A stretch of DNA of 64,000 nt from Thozetella sp. PMI_491 (taxonomy: Eukaryota > Ascomycota > Sordariomycetes > Chaetosphaeriales > Chaetosphaeriaceae), in contig MU270040.1 of the NCBI GenBank assembly GCA_021432635.1, forward strand, positions 504,323 through 568,322, written 5' to 3'. How positions within the stretch are numbered: the first letter of the stretch is position 1; each line of letters starts with the position of its first letter. A program made the position numbers and the translations under genes. The notes under the pieces were generated by a model that was not told the DNA's origin, made no database searches, and saw only the letters and a list, made by a program, of their open reading frames with translations. This document shows, piece by piece, positions 22,057 through 34,277 of the stretch.

Positions 22057-24984
22057 TCAGAGAGACGCGATCCTAGAAAGGGTCGAAAGAACACCTAAGA
22101 TGCGTTAGTAACTGCATAGGGGCCCTAGGCGTCATTCAGTGCTTACCGCTGACACCCTGAGTCAGCGTCGCTGTCGCCTCGGTGTTTCTACTCCCCAGGC
22201 TGACGGTCACAACCTCTTTGATCAGTCCGTCGTCATGGAGGCCGTTGGCCCACTTGAAGACCTTCTCATCTTCTCGGCCGTCACCGATCACCATGAGGAA
22301 GTCCACGGGTTCCTTGTGCTGCTCATCGGGGCCGAGGCCTGCCTTGAGATCGGCAAAGATCTTTTGGGCCGCGGTGCTCTTGGTCCAGTCGAGGGGCTCA
22401 ACCACAATGCAGCTTTCCAGAGGAATAGCGTGTACGCGCTGCTCTTCGCAGGCGTCGTTGATGTGGCTGGCACAGTCCGAGGCTTGCCGCATGGCCGAGT
22501 CGTAGTCCTCGGCGGACTTGTAGTGGAAGACAAGCGAGCATCGTCGCTCCTCGATCTCGGCGCCAGGAGTGCGCTCAAGATAATAGTTCAGAATACCTTT
22601 GACGGAATCCTTCCAGGACTGGATTTGTTCGGGGTCAGCCATGACCATCCAGGAGCTCTTGTCACAGTCTCTGAGGAAACAGCCGTTCTCCGCAATGAGG
22701 CCTAGGTTGGGAACGCGTGAAAAAAGTCGATCGAGCTCCTCGGGGCGCCGTCCAGACATGACGTAGACTGTGTTCTTGGGATCCTGCAAAAGCTCGTTGA
22801 GTACATCCAAAGCGCGCTGATTAGAACGTTAGTAGGCGGTCAAGAACTACTTCTAGAGGTGTCTCACCTGCGGGCTGACGGGGACAATGTGGTTTACGGC
22901 CCCCCAGCTCACCAGCGTTCCCTCGAAATCGAGAATAAAGAGCCTCCGCTCCGTCCTCTTGTACTGTTGGGAAAGTGTCTGAAGCGATAGCCGGGGAACC
23001 GAGGTCTGGTCGCGGCGGTGCTGTTCCTCGTAGACATGATCGAGTCTGGAAGTGAGCTCGCTGAACCAATGGGCGCCGGTATGGTGGCTGACCGCATCGT
23101 AAAGCTTCGTCCACCGTCGTTCCTTCTCCTCTTCGCCCATCTCAATTGCCGTCTTGATAGCCTCGGCACAAGCACGGTAGTCCCAGGGATTGACCGAGAG
23201 CTCATTCCCACCGAAGAGGTATGAGGTGCCAGTAAATTCGGACAGAATGAGAGACCCGTGCTTCTTGTGGCTATGCTTGCCATCTTGGCAGAAGAGGTAT
23301 TCGTGCGAAGTCAGGTTCATGCCTTCACGCTGGCTAGTGATCATCAACGCGTCGGCGATGGTGAGCAAAGCGAGATATTGAGCGTAGTCGATGTCCTGCT
23401 TGAGATATACAACGGGCTGGTAAGCAAGATTCGCCCATGACGAGTTGACACGGGTGACAATGTCCGAGACTGTCGCGTCCAGCTCAGTCTTTTCGCTCGT
23501 AGAGAGGGCAACCTGGATGAGGACGATCTTGTCGCGCCACTGCGGGTTCTTGTTCAGGAACAGCTCGTACGAGAGCAGCTTTTGCCGAACGCCTCGAACA
23601 TGGTCCAGCTTATCTCTGGCGACAATGAGCTTCTTGCCTTGATACCGTTCCTTCAGGATGTCGATCCATCGCTGCACTTCGTCCTCTTTTCGGTGATGGT
23701 TCAGGCTCACAGGGTCGACGCCGATGGGGAGATTGATGACATCGACGAAGCGGTCCTCCAGCTGGAGGCCGTCGGTCATAGCCTCAGCGCTAAGCAGGCG
23801 GCTGCAGGTTTGCAGGAAGTGGCGCGTGTACTCGTGAATCTGGAAACCGACCAAGTTGGCTCCCAGTATGCCGTTCAGGAGCTCGTTGCGCATAGCTAGG
23901 CAGCGGAAGATCTCCGAAGAAGGGAACGCAACGTGCAGGAAGAAGCCGATCTCCGCATCGGGGATCTTCTTGCGCACCATTTCCGGGACGAGGAGGAGAT
24001 GGTAGTCGTGGACCCAAATCACATCGCCGCGCTTCCAGTTCTTGACAATCTTGTCAGCGAACGCCTGGTTCACGTTGACGTAGTATTTCCACGAGTGATC
24101 TTCATACGCCTTGCTCTTCGGGTTGTCGGGGATCTGGTAGTGAAAGACGGGCCACAGAATTTGCTTGCAGAAGTGCGAGTAGTGGCCATCGAAGTCCTTG
24201 TCGGAGCAGAAGACGGTCAGCATGTCATGCTCATTCGCCAGTCTATCCTCAATATCCTGTTTCTGCTGGGTGCCTTCCAGGGCATCCGTCGGCATGCCAA
24301 GCGTTCCAACCCAGAGATAGTCGCCCAGTTTTCCCTCTCGGGCAGCAGCTTCTGCCGCGTTGCGCAGGCCACCATTCCCTTGATCAGCGGGGACTACCTT
24401 CCAGCTAGCGTGCGCAAATACCCGGTCATGGCTGTCGCTGCGAACAGCTGCACGTGGCTGCATGACGCCCTGTCGGGCTAGCTCCCTTGCCTTTTGGTTC
24501 AGCTGCCGGTTCGTGTCGATCAGAGAGGAAGGCGGTGGTGAGTTGGCGCGGGACTTAGGCTGGTCGTATCGGCCGCCCCAGGTAGGAGAACCCCGGTCGG
24601 CAGGGCCTCGGTTCTCTTCATCATCTGTGGTCTCCTCGCCGTTTTGGAGGGAGAAGTGGATGCGCAGTCCATCCTCGTTCGCGAACAAATCGCCGTTGGC
24701 GGTCTCCTCGGTCGGGGTCTCGGGAGGTGTGATGGTGCGCTGGAAGAGGCTCGGCTGGCGTGTATGGGCAGGCTTGTCCGAGGCATCTCGCTTCTTCTCC
24801 GGTAGGCCACCTCGCGGTGGAGCACCAGGAAGGGTGAAATGGATAGTTTTAGGAAGGAAACTGTCAAGGAACAAGGGTCAGCTTCTCCAGGCTCGGCATT
24901 AGGGGTATTGGCGAACGCAAGATACAAGGTTGGCTGTAGCAAGAGCAGGGAAAAGACTCACAGGGAAGCAATAAAGACGGTCAT
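22057..24984 (-). CDS. Trehalose-6-phosphate synthase complex subunit (TPS3/TSL1-like)
   Basis: Four exons (24984-24962, 24860-22868, 22816-22147, 22094-22057) encode 907 aa. The 23-nt first exon gives the family N-terminus MTVFIASLFLPKT. The layout is a low-complexity N-terminal region, a GT20 trehalose-phosphate synthase domain (about 150-620; WVHDYHLLLVPEM, REGMNLTSHEYL), then a HAD-like trehalose-phosphatase domain (about 640-890) ending in GVSGVLSTL. The phosphatase nucleophile motif, DxDGT in active enzymes, reads DFEGT, losing the second Asp. GT20 residues also deviate (ARDKLD instead of the usual R-x-DRLD). This fits the regulatory TPS3/TSL1 subunit rather than the active Tps2 phosphatase. 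It would scaffold or regulate trehalose synthesis in the cytosol under stress. The introns are 101, 51 and 52 nt with consensus sites. Confidence 0.92.
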
Positions 24985-26571
24985 GATGGGCAACTGGGTA
25001 TCACGGAAAATCAGAGGTCGTTTCGGTCGTTTGAGGTATGTGCGTTGGCTAGCAACTGTCTGGTGTCTCGCTCATGTGGGCTGGGAGCTAAGACTTCTCC
25101 TCTCGAGGGCGAGGACAGCAGCGACAGTATAAAGACCACAAGGGCAACGAGTTCGTTGTGGCAGGAGCAACCAGCTCGGCTATGGCAACAAGCTCCAGGC
25201 GATTCCGACGGCGAACAAAGATAGGTCAAAGGGGCACGTCCCTATGACGCTATGGGGGGCCGGTAAGGTTTTAAACGACGTGTGCAAGCTCGGGTTCTGT
25301 ATAGTTTGGGTTGGTCTATTAGACTTTGGTGGCTTGCAGAAGTCTGGACTCGAGAGCGTTGGGATGGTGGGTATTTCGGGGGCGGGGCCGGGGCCGCAGT
25401 GGGCTACCTTGAAGAGAGACTAAGGGGTAGAGATCGGTAGGGAGGACGGCGATCGAAAGGCTGTAGGCGCCGGACGTGGGAAGCAAAGGATGCGACTGAA
25501 GTCGCGATAGGTCTGACGTCTTTGAGTGGAGGCCGTCTTCCAGGGAAAGGAAGAGCCACAACAGCAGCAGCAAGCAGCTGCAAAATAAGAGCTTAGGCTG
25601 TTTCGCAAAAAAGAGTGTTAGCACGCTCCGTACCAATCGACGTGATGCGATGCGAGACAAGCTAAATAAAACCGGCTGGTTTTGGTGACCAGGTAGCGCG
25701 CTGGTCAGTGCAGCGACGGAGAAAAAAAAATCACTGACGTAACAGGCCGGGGTGAGAAGCTTCGGGAGCGGCGCCAGGGTGAGAACAGCTTGCATACAAA
25801 CCCAACAGGCTGGCGCAGCACTGGGGCGTAAAGAGAATCCTGTACTGACCTGTTTCCCCAAAGCCCTGGGAGGGAGTCTCGAGTAGCAACAAGATGGTTA
25901 TGCCCACGGAGAGCAACGGAGGCGCCGGGAGGGCAGCCGAGGGTGCTTTTGCTCCGGTGCAAACGGATTGGCCCTTCCGGAAGGCGACGGCTGTGAGCCG
26001 TGATGGCCCGGCAAGGGAGAGGTGGGGGGAGGGGTGGTGGTTGATGCTATCGGTGGCGAAGGGAAGACGATATCATGATTTCCTGGAGCTTTTGGTCCGA
26101 AGGAGAACTCAAAAGAAACTGGGAGAGAGGTTACTGCCCGTCAAGGGAGGGATGGCGAGGGCAGAAAGGGAGAGGCAGGGCAGTTTTGAAGATTTTCCTT
26201 ATTGCGGCAAAGTCGCTCAACGCGCAGGGGGAGGAGGGGGGAAACTCGGGAGTGTGAGTACGCACTGGACTGGGACTGACTGGAACTTTGCTGCCCGTCA
26301 CTGTGGCTTCCGGGGACAGGGATGGACGGGCGGGAACCCTGCGAGGCGAGGCCCACTTGCATGGCAGGGATGCAGAGAAGCTGCAACCGAAACTGCACAC
26401 CACCACCTCCTTCCTGTAGGTAGTACGTACAGTACATGCAGGCCCGAGGTACTTGTGGGAGGTACTCTACTCAGAATAAACTGGCTTGGAATGCAAGGAA
26501 TTTGGTTACCGAAGAACTTCTTTTTTTTTTCTGGCCAAACTGCGTCCTGCGGATTCTTATTCGCCGACATA

Positions 26572-26733
26572 TACTCCGTATAATTACCATTTGCATCACG
26601 GCTCGGATTTTAAGCTTCTGTGTGCGACTGTGAGTCCCGTTTGGGTGCGGAATTTCTTTCCATACTTCCAGTTCTTACCCCCTTCTCCCCATCCTACTGT
26701 GCCGCCCTCTTTTTAGTAGCAGCGTACGGAGTA
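26572..26733. repeat. Inverted TACTCCGTA / TACGGAGTA pair
   Basis: TACTCCGTA at 26572-26580 and its exact reverse complement at 26725-26733 bracket a 162-bp segment. The same word occurs again at 56322-56330. This could be a small element boundary or a regulatory word, and no function is evident. Confidence 0.35.
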
Positions 26734-27520
26734 AGGGCTCCTGACGCACGCGTCGACGCCAGCGTTCACTGCCCACTCAGCCCATGTTGTGCCACCCTCA
26801 CAGGCATATTCATCACGTAAACCAAACCCCATACGCATTTCCAGAGGAACACGCTGGCCTGCCAAGGGGGGGAGAGCCAAGTCCTCGAGGCCAGGCCAAG
26901 CTTTTCACGAGGAGACGAATCAAGAAAAATAAATAGGGTCGTCCCATGCCCACCTGCACAAGCCACGCCATGCGCATCGCATGCGCGCCAGGGCGGTTGT
27001 TAGCTGGCAACTACGCGGCAAAATACCGACGTTGGTGCTCGGGTGCCCATCTGACCGAGCTTCCGCCTTGTGTCTAAGACAAAAAGCTCGGACATTCTGA
27101 CATGTAGCAACATGTACTGTACAATGCAGCAGCAGGCCGGGTCGTTGTGGCTCGAGACTCGAGACTCAACCGTCCATGCACTTCCCTGCAAAGACTATTT
27201 GGCCGGCTGACGGTTCGGTCTCCGGCAGCACGCTGGCCAGTGGCCAAAGGGGGGCGAGAGGGCCAAGCTGCGAGACCATCCGCGCGCCCATATGGAAGAG
27301 AGCGGCAATCCTCTGGCCCAGACGCAGCCATGTCTTTGCACATGCATGCCGCGCTGCGCCCGTCTAAATTGTCTAGAGCAGGCCGGCCTGAAAGATTGGG
27401 TTACAGCTCCAGGCCCAACCCTCGACGACGGGCCGACAGGCTGAGGGCCGACCAGCACGCTACTACATACAGCACGCATGGAGCCTATGCAGCCCTTGCT
27501 CAGTACACTATAGCATGGAA

Positions 27521-27552
27521 CCTAGCTAGGTACTGCAAGGTACCTAACTAGG
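27521..27552. other. Hairpin of CCTAGCTAGGTAC type
   Basis: CCTAGCTAGGTAC (27521-27533) and GTACCTAACTAGG (27540-27552) are inverted copies with one mismatch, separated by a 6-nt loop. Related CCTAGGTA words are scattered in intergenic DNA of this window (for example near 8879 and 16690). Confidence 0.5.
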
Positions 27553-30269
27553 TAGAGGGGTCTCAGGTTGGGTTTAGGTAAAGCAAGGTACCGTAGGGGA
27601 AGCGCGCGCGACAGTGCTGGCCTACCCCGCAGTTAGATGCCACGATTCGCAGCCTTCGCCAACTGCGGGCGAGACACACACGGCGCAACGCGCGCGCTGG
27701 CGGCATGGTTGGGACTGGCCAAAGTGGCAACCAGCATACGCACCCCGGGTCTCGACCTCGTCTCCGTGTCTCCGACCGAGGATGGAGCAATTTTTCTGGA
27801 AAAGCGAGCGGTCCGCGGGCGGGGAAGAGGAGCACGGAAGAGGGGAAAGGGAGGAGAAGGAGGAGACCCTAAAACAGGGAGGGGGTAGAGGAGTAGCTGT
27901 CGAGTGGTTTACTAGCACGGCTGCCTCCACCACCATCATCTTCACGATCTCCGGGAAAGAAGGTGCGCCCGGTGCCCCCGTGTGTGCCTCGTAGCACCTC
28001 AGTGGCATCATGGACACGCCTTCATTTGGCCATCTCACGTCGCACGCGGGACGGCGTGCGGAATCTGGATAAGGTCCCGGCTTGGATCTTCAGGACGAAC
28101 CGCCGAACCCGCCCGCTAGACTCGGACAGCGCCCGAGACCATCGCGACGCTCGCCAGGCCCCCAGCCATATTGCGTTGGGACGCACCCTATGCACTGTAA
28201 TGTATGCAAGTCCTGGGCGCGCCCGGTGGCGGGCTCTCAGCCTGACGAAGACGCCGGTTGTTCAATATGCTCGGTTTGCAGTGCCTCTGCCCCGCGCCCA
28301 TGCTCGCTCATGCCCAACTCCTGCTCGAGTCATTAGGGGGCGGTCCAGTAAAAAGCGCAACCCTGGAAACGTGTCGTGGACGACGGCTCCCCATGCCCGC
28401 GCAGAGCCCTTCGGCACCACCATCAGCGCCAGGCTGGGAGGAGGGGTGGTGGGCATGGCCGCGGCCGAAGGAAAGCCCTTCGGCGCCAGCTATTTGCGTA
28501 CTTTGTAGGCTGCCGTCCGACCCTCCGCCCCATCCAACTGCGACCCAATGCCGCCCTACCGTAGGCACGTCGGCGCGCTTACGCGACACGGAGGGGAGGG
28601 GGGTGGACGACGAGGCAGGATGGGCGCATCGCGAGAAGATTTCCCGAGGGCTGCCCAAGACGGACCGCGGACACTTTGGACAAGGAGCCCGGCCGCGGGC
28701 CAGGGCCGAAAATTTTTGGAGCATGGATATCACAGATCGCACAGTCCCGGCCGCGTGGGTGTGGTTCGTTTGATATGCGACAGGGGGCCCTCCCCGAGAT
28801 CTCCCGACGGACGGAAGATGGGGTGCTTGAGGGCTAACGCTGCGGGCCCCCTGTCCATTACGCCCAGCTCGCCCAGTTCGTCGAGTGTCTTTGACGACAT
28901 CACCGCAGTAGTCGGGCCAGGGTTGCACTGGGGCCGCCTCGGGGCCGGTCAGAATCGCCTAGTTTGCAATACCTTCCGCCTTCCCGCTCGCTGCTGCGCG
29001 CAGGCTCTCGCGATAAGGCAGGACAGCGCGGGCGGTTGTCGTTCGAGCTTCCTCCTCCCCGATGCATTTTCGGGGCTATCTATGACGCCTTGATGACCCT
29101 CTGGAAACTTCGGAGCTAAATTGGCGATGCTACAGGGCAGCTCTGAAGCTTGGCCCCACTCCTGGAGGAGGATCTTGGGCTATCCGACCCCACACTGGCG
29201 CCTCTTTCCGGACGCCCATACAATCATCAGACAAACAGGGGGGGGCGGAGGGTGTCTGGCTTTGCAAACGGCTCAGGATGTGCATTTCGCGATAGGACCT
29301 GCCTATTCGTGCTTGCCTGCTAACCTATGGGAACGTCGGCTTGGAAGAGCATCGTGAAGACAGACCGGCTGCAGGGCACCAGGCTGGGATGGCTTAGCAG
29401 ATAATTGGGAAGGGAATAAGTCGCTCAGTTACAGGGTTAAAAGGGCTACGGTGGTAATGGGACGGGCCGCTTCAGCCGGGTGGAAACTGCCACCGATGCA
29501 AGCAAGGCAACGTTGCCAGCCTTCCGTCTCTGAGCACGCCCATTTCGCTTGGGAACGGCGTCGACCACCATCGAAAAGTTCCTCGTCTGCCGGCTTCCAA
29601 TCTCACTTGACATGTGCCAACGTCCACCCACCCGCATGCCCCGCAGTTTCTCTGAACCGTGGCAAACCTCGTCCCTCCATTTCAAGCTGGAGGAGAGCTC
29701 CGGATGCCTCAGCTAGCTCGAAGAGTACATAGCTACCCCACACCATCTACCTCCAGAGCACATGCATGGCCCAATGCAGACTCAAGTTGGCAAGCAATCT
29801 GTCTGGCTGCGCAGCTGCTTCATCAGGGGAGGAGGGGGAGGGGCGCCTTGCAGTCGTGCCTGGGCATCATTGCCCAATCAAGACGGCTCTCGCAGCTGCC
29901 GACCTGTGATAGCCGGCCCTCTCCTGTCAATCGGTCGGACGAAGACAGCGCAGCCCATCCGTAGCAGCCCGATGCCAACACATGCCGCGACCCTCCCGAC
30001 GCGACAGAGGCAGACTCGAACGAGAGATCCCGAAGGCGCCGGTCGACCTATCCGCTGCCAATGGCATCCGAGGGGCCTGGACAGACAGTGTGCGATCCCG
30101 TCTTCCTTACTCCTCATCTGTGCCCCCCTCGGATTGCTCAAAGTGAATATTCCCTCACGCATTGCCTATGCCGAGAGGAAGCGCGAGGCGCCCATCACCC
30201 CACCTGAATCCCCCAGCCTTTCCAAATCTCACTGGTGTCTGTCTGCTCTGCTCCGCCTCGCTCTCTCGC

Positions 30270-32068
30270 TCAGTTTCGCCAAGTCATGACGGCTTTATCC
30301 TTCCCACCGGATGCAACCATCTTGCCATCAGGAGACCAGTCGATGGCGAACACCTCGTCTTGGTGGCCAACCAGGTCGTTGACCAGCTTGCCGCTTCTCA
30401 CATTCCAGACCTTCGCGGTCGAGTCCTTCGACGCCGTCACCAGCAACCTCCCGTCGGCGGAGAAACTCGACTGGTAGACAGCCGCAACATGGCCGCGTAG
30501 TGTCCTTAGATACTTCCCATCCCTGTTGCTCTAGTCAGTGACCGGTCATATCGTAGGTCGTTCTTGTGCGACCCGAGGATTATTAGACGTACCGTCCGTC
30601 CCAGAGCTTGACATGGTTGTCCCAGCCTGTAGACGCAATCATGGTGCCATCTGGCGAGAAGCTCACATGATTGACCTGCTTCTGATGTCCCCCGAGGCGC
30701 GCTACAGGTTTCGTGCCCGCGTTGACGGGGTCCCAGAGGAAGATAGTGAAATCGTCGCTCGCAGACACCAGCCTCTCGGCGATTTTCCCTTGAACTCTGG
30801 CTACCTTCTCGTAGCGCTCCTTGGCCTTAGATCGCTTGCCATCTTCTGTCTCCGGAATTTCTTTCGTATGATCGAAGTAGGCCGTCCGGAGCACCGCATC
30901 TGTTGAAAGGGCCAGGTGATTGACCCAGTGGGCGTGCGATGTCATGTTGTGGATGAGTGAGCCCGTCTTGGGGTTCCAGACTCGGACAGACTTGTCGTGG
31001 GCTAACCGAGGGAGTCAGCGCGATCATTCCAGGCGGAAAGAGGAGGAGCTAGCGAAAAATATATCGACTTACAAGCTGAGTATATGAGACCCATTCCTGT
31101 GTCTCCGCCCGCCCCCCATTTCACGCAGGTAACAGATCCTTTGTGACCACTGCACACTACATCGGTCACTCCCGAGTTCGTGACCCAAGTTCGTATGGTT
31201 CCATCTTTGCTGGCACTTGCGAGACGAGGTCCGTCATTGCCAGTCAAGTGGTAAGGCTGCCAGGAGAGCATCAGAACGGGCTTCCCGTGGCCCTTGAGCT
31301 CCTTTCCAATGGGTTTCCCTGTCGCCGGGTCCCACAGGCGGACGGTGCCATCCATGCTGCACGTCGCAAGGACGCTGCCGTCTTGCCTCCATTGGCAGCC
31401 GAGGACCCAACCAGTGTGCCCTTTGAGGGTGTGCTTTGGGGTGCCAGTCCCGGCGTCCCATATTCTGGCCGTATTGTCACCACTGCCAGTCGCAAGCCAG
31501 TTGCTGTCGGCCGGCGAAAACGCAGCTGACAGGATGGGCTGTCCGTGTCCCGGAATCTTCGAGGCGAGGCGCGATACGGCATTGACCTTGAACACAGCCT
31601 GAGGCTCGGCGCTCAGCGTGATAGTAGTCTCGAACGGGTTCGCAACGCCGTTCTGTTGGAGGAGTCCTAGCAGGTCGGTCGGGTACTGATCAATGATGAT
31701 ATCCTTTCCAGGGATATGAATCCGAAACCTGTACGGTGTAAAGTCCTCTCTATCCTAGTGGCTCTCTGTCAGGACTTATCTTGGACTCGGCGGTCTCCTT
31801 TCCGTCGGGTTTGAGGGAGGGGCTCGGGGGGTAGAAAGCATACTCTTTCAAGCAGCGTGTTGAGCAGTAGCGACACATTCTTCTCCGTTGCACTGGCTAG
31901 CGGTATCTCAATCACATCTGTCATCTGGTTCCCATCACCGTCTATGAACCGGGCCTTGAAGGAACCTATGTCTTGGGGGAGCTGCTCGGCGACATCTTGT
32001 TGGACTTTGGACCGTTCTAGGTCCTCGCGACGCTGCCGCTTCGACGGCGGAGGCACAACAGTCGCCAT
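30270..32068 (-). CDS. rsa4: Ribosome assembly protein 4 (Notchless/NLE1 homologue)
   Basis: Four exons (32068-31844, 31754-31073, 31001-30593, 30522-30270) encode 522 aa, close to the known length of about 515. The N-terminal NLE domain (about residues 30-100) binds the MIDAS domain of the AAA ATPase Rea1/midasin. That interaction drives remodelling and export of pre-60S ribosomal particles in the nucleolus and nucleoplasm. A WD40 propeller follows, with repeats ending in ARIWD, VRLWD, IRTWV, VRVWN, FLWD, VKLWD and AKVWN. It closes with the typical C-terminus KAVMTWRN. The introns are 89, 71 and 70 nt. All joins reproduce expected blade sequences, for example YSASHDKSVRVWN. Confidence 0.95.
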
Positions 32069-34277
32069 TGTATAGACTGGCGAACTAGCGAGTTCGGAAG
32101 ATCAGGATACCTCGATATAGTACTGTTTCTCCCTCTGAAGAGCCTGTGCAGACACCAGCCGATGAGGGGCAACTAAATGCATGTGGGACAGGAATTTTTT
32201 GGCGGTGAAAGAGTGCAGAAAGCACGCTGGGCTTGCGAACCCCACCATGAATTCACCAGCCGGGCCCACTGAGCCATCATACTTCGAACACAACAGGTGA
32301 AGCTTTCCTTTTCCATTAAGGGCCTCGGCCTGGAGCTATCGCACGGGCCGACGTTATCTGCAGTAGTATTTTGACCCAGGGAATCGGGAATCTTCCGGCT
32401 CGGGATGTCAAGTCTGGTAATATAAATGCTAATTCTATTGCCAGGGTGATACCTCTATGTATACTCTCAGCTGGTAGCCATCACTGCCTAATTTCAACAA
32501 TCGCTATACTCGGGACCATGGAGCAGCGAGGTTCATACAACCCAAGGTAAAGGTATGAAAGATTCGTCATGGTAAATACAAAGCTTTAAACGCGGCCCAA
32601 AGGAAAGGGGATGTTGCCTCTGGCGGCAACTCGCATTCCCGCCGGAATGGATGTAAACAACGGCAAGAGGCAATGTAGCTAGGTACACGGTGAAGGCAAC
32701 TAATTCATCTCAGCTTCCAATCGGGCATCCCCGTGTCCCATCGGAGCCTGAACATGACGCCCCGGAGATCTGAGCGAGCCCGCGTGCCGAGAAACGGTTC
32801 AATCACCGGAGCAAGACGCCTCGTGCCTCTTGCCTCCTGCCTCCTGCCTCCTGCACCACGGAACACCCCGGACCCGGCTTGGAAGCCGGTGGCGCCTATG
32901 GAAGAGCTACCCGCCCCCACAGCCAGAACCCGGCCCCACTCATGCAGCGGCAGCGGCAATGTCTGTTTGTTTCGAAACGTATCCTTACAGGGACATGATT
33001 CGGCATTGCGATCGTCGCTACACTTTTCCCACCGCAGCAACGGATTTTTGTACAATAGTTTTGCAGGTATCCACCCAGACCCTCCTATACCCTGGGAACG
33101 AATTATGTGCACGTTGTGGCGTTCAATTGCAGAAGATCGCGTATGTCGCACTGCGTACACAGAGGAGGCTGTGCAGTATTCGGGGAGGCCTGCGTGTCTA
33201 TGTAGCAGAGAGGCGCAGACTTGTTGTGACTCGACGTGGAGCGAAGGTCAGTTGCGAAGCACGCTAGGATATGGATACATCTAGGATACCGCTTTGCGAG
33301 GTTCCAGAAGGCAATGCCTGCTATTCGGGGGCTGTCACCCTTGGTGCTAGGACGGCTGATCTCTAGAATCCCCTGGAGAGCACTGCGTGGGTGGAGTTAC
33401 TAGGCCTACAGCCTTAACTGCTCAGGAGCATGCCTGGCGAATGGCGTAGCCACCCAGCCATAGGCGAGGCGTGCGCTAGACACCTCGGAGGGGAGAGCGG
33501 ATAGTAGGACCTGGCGCAACTCAGACCACTATGATACCAAATCCGTAACTCCATAATTCGCAAACAGGTCGCTCCCGAGTCGCACACAGGCATCTTTTCA
33601 GGCATTGGGGAGGCTACATCATCGCGCCTGAGTAAGCGAGGACGAAAGATCCCGCCGGATCTAGCGTGCAAGACGAAAACGGCGATTGACAAACGTTTGG
33701 GCTTTCAACCTTGACGGGAAGACCTTCAGTACGTGTACGCCAAGAACTCTTGTTCCACTCCGAACGGAAATACAGGGCCGAGCCAAACCCGGCAGACTGC
33801 GGATTGATGACGCCCAGCAAATGCTGCCCACTCAAGGCTGAAACTGAGCGCCGAGCCCCACGGAGTGCCCTATCCTCCACTAAGAGCGTTAGATTGGGGG
33901 ACATTTTCAGTGGTAAACCCTGCAGTAGCGGCTTGGCAGCACTGATGGAGTGACGCAATTAAACAGCCAGGCTCGGCGGAGTTTGCCAACCTACGGCGGC
34001 CTGCGCGTCGACCGCCCCCCCCCCCTCCACGTCAAAGCTCAGGCTTGTTATTCTCTTGAACTTGCGACAACTCTCGTGTGCGAGCGTCTCTCTTCAATCT
34101 CGACCATCCGACGTCTAGCCCGTACTTGTCTCAAGTCTTCTCGCGAAGCTCTTCGAGTCATTAATTTATTTATTTTTTTCCAATTCCCAATAGCACCTGT
34201 CCTGACGGTCAAATCGTCCATTGAACGCGACCAAGACACGCGCTTGCGTAACCTCTCTCGGCGCCAACCCTTCTGAG
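32069..34277. other. Divergent intergenic region (Rsa4 / exchanger)
   Basis: Promoters of Rsa4 (-) and the cation exchanger (+) must lie here. Overlapping frames at 32705-33284 on both strands carry Leu/Pro/Cys-rich nonsense without domains. A short tandem of TGCCTCC lies at 32828-32850, and T-rich sequence lies just ahead of the exchanger leader around 34160. No gene seen. Confidence 0.5.

Larger units (their letters stand above)
24985..30269. other. 5.3-kb GC-rich region with no recognisable gene
   Basis: Many long frames lie on top of each other on both strands (for example around 25894-26583, 27963-29093 and 29762-30289), as expected by chance at high GC. None shows a domain, and I could not assemble exons. 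The region must include the 5' leader and promoter of the trehalose gene and the 3' side of Rsa4. An inverted pair of TACTCCGTA words (26572, 26725) and a hairpin (27521-27552) are listed separately. Confidence 0.5.

Noticed and set aside
25894-30289. Many long GC-rich frames between the trehalose and Rsa4 genes
   Set aside because: They overlap each other on both strands, have biased Arg/Pro/Gly composition and lack domains, as expected for non-coding high-GC DNA.
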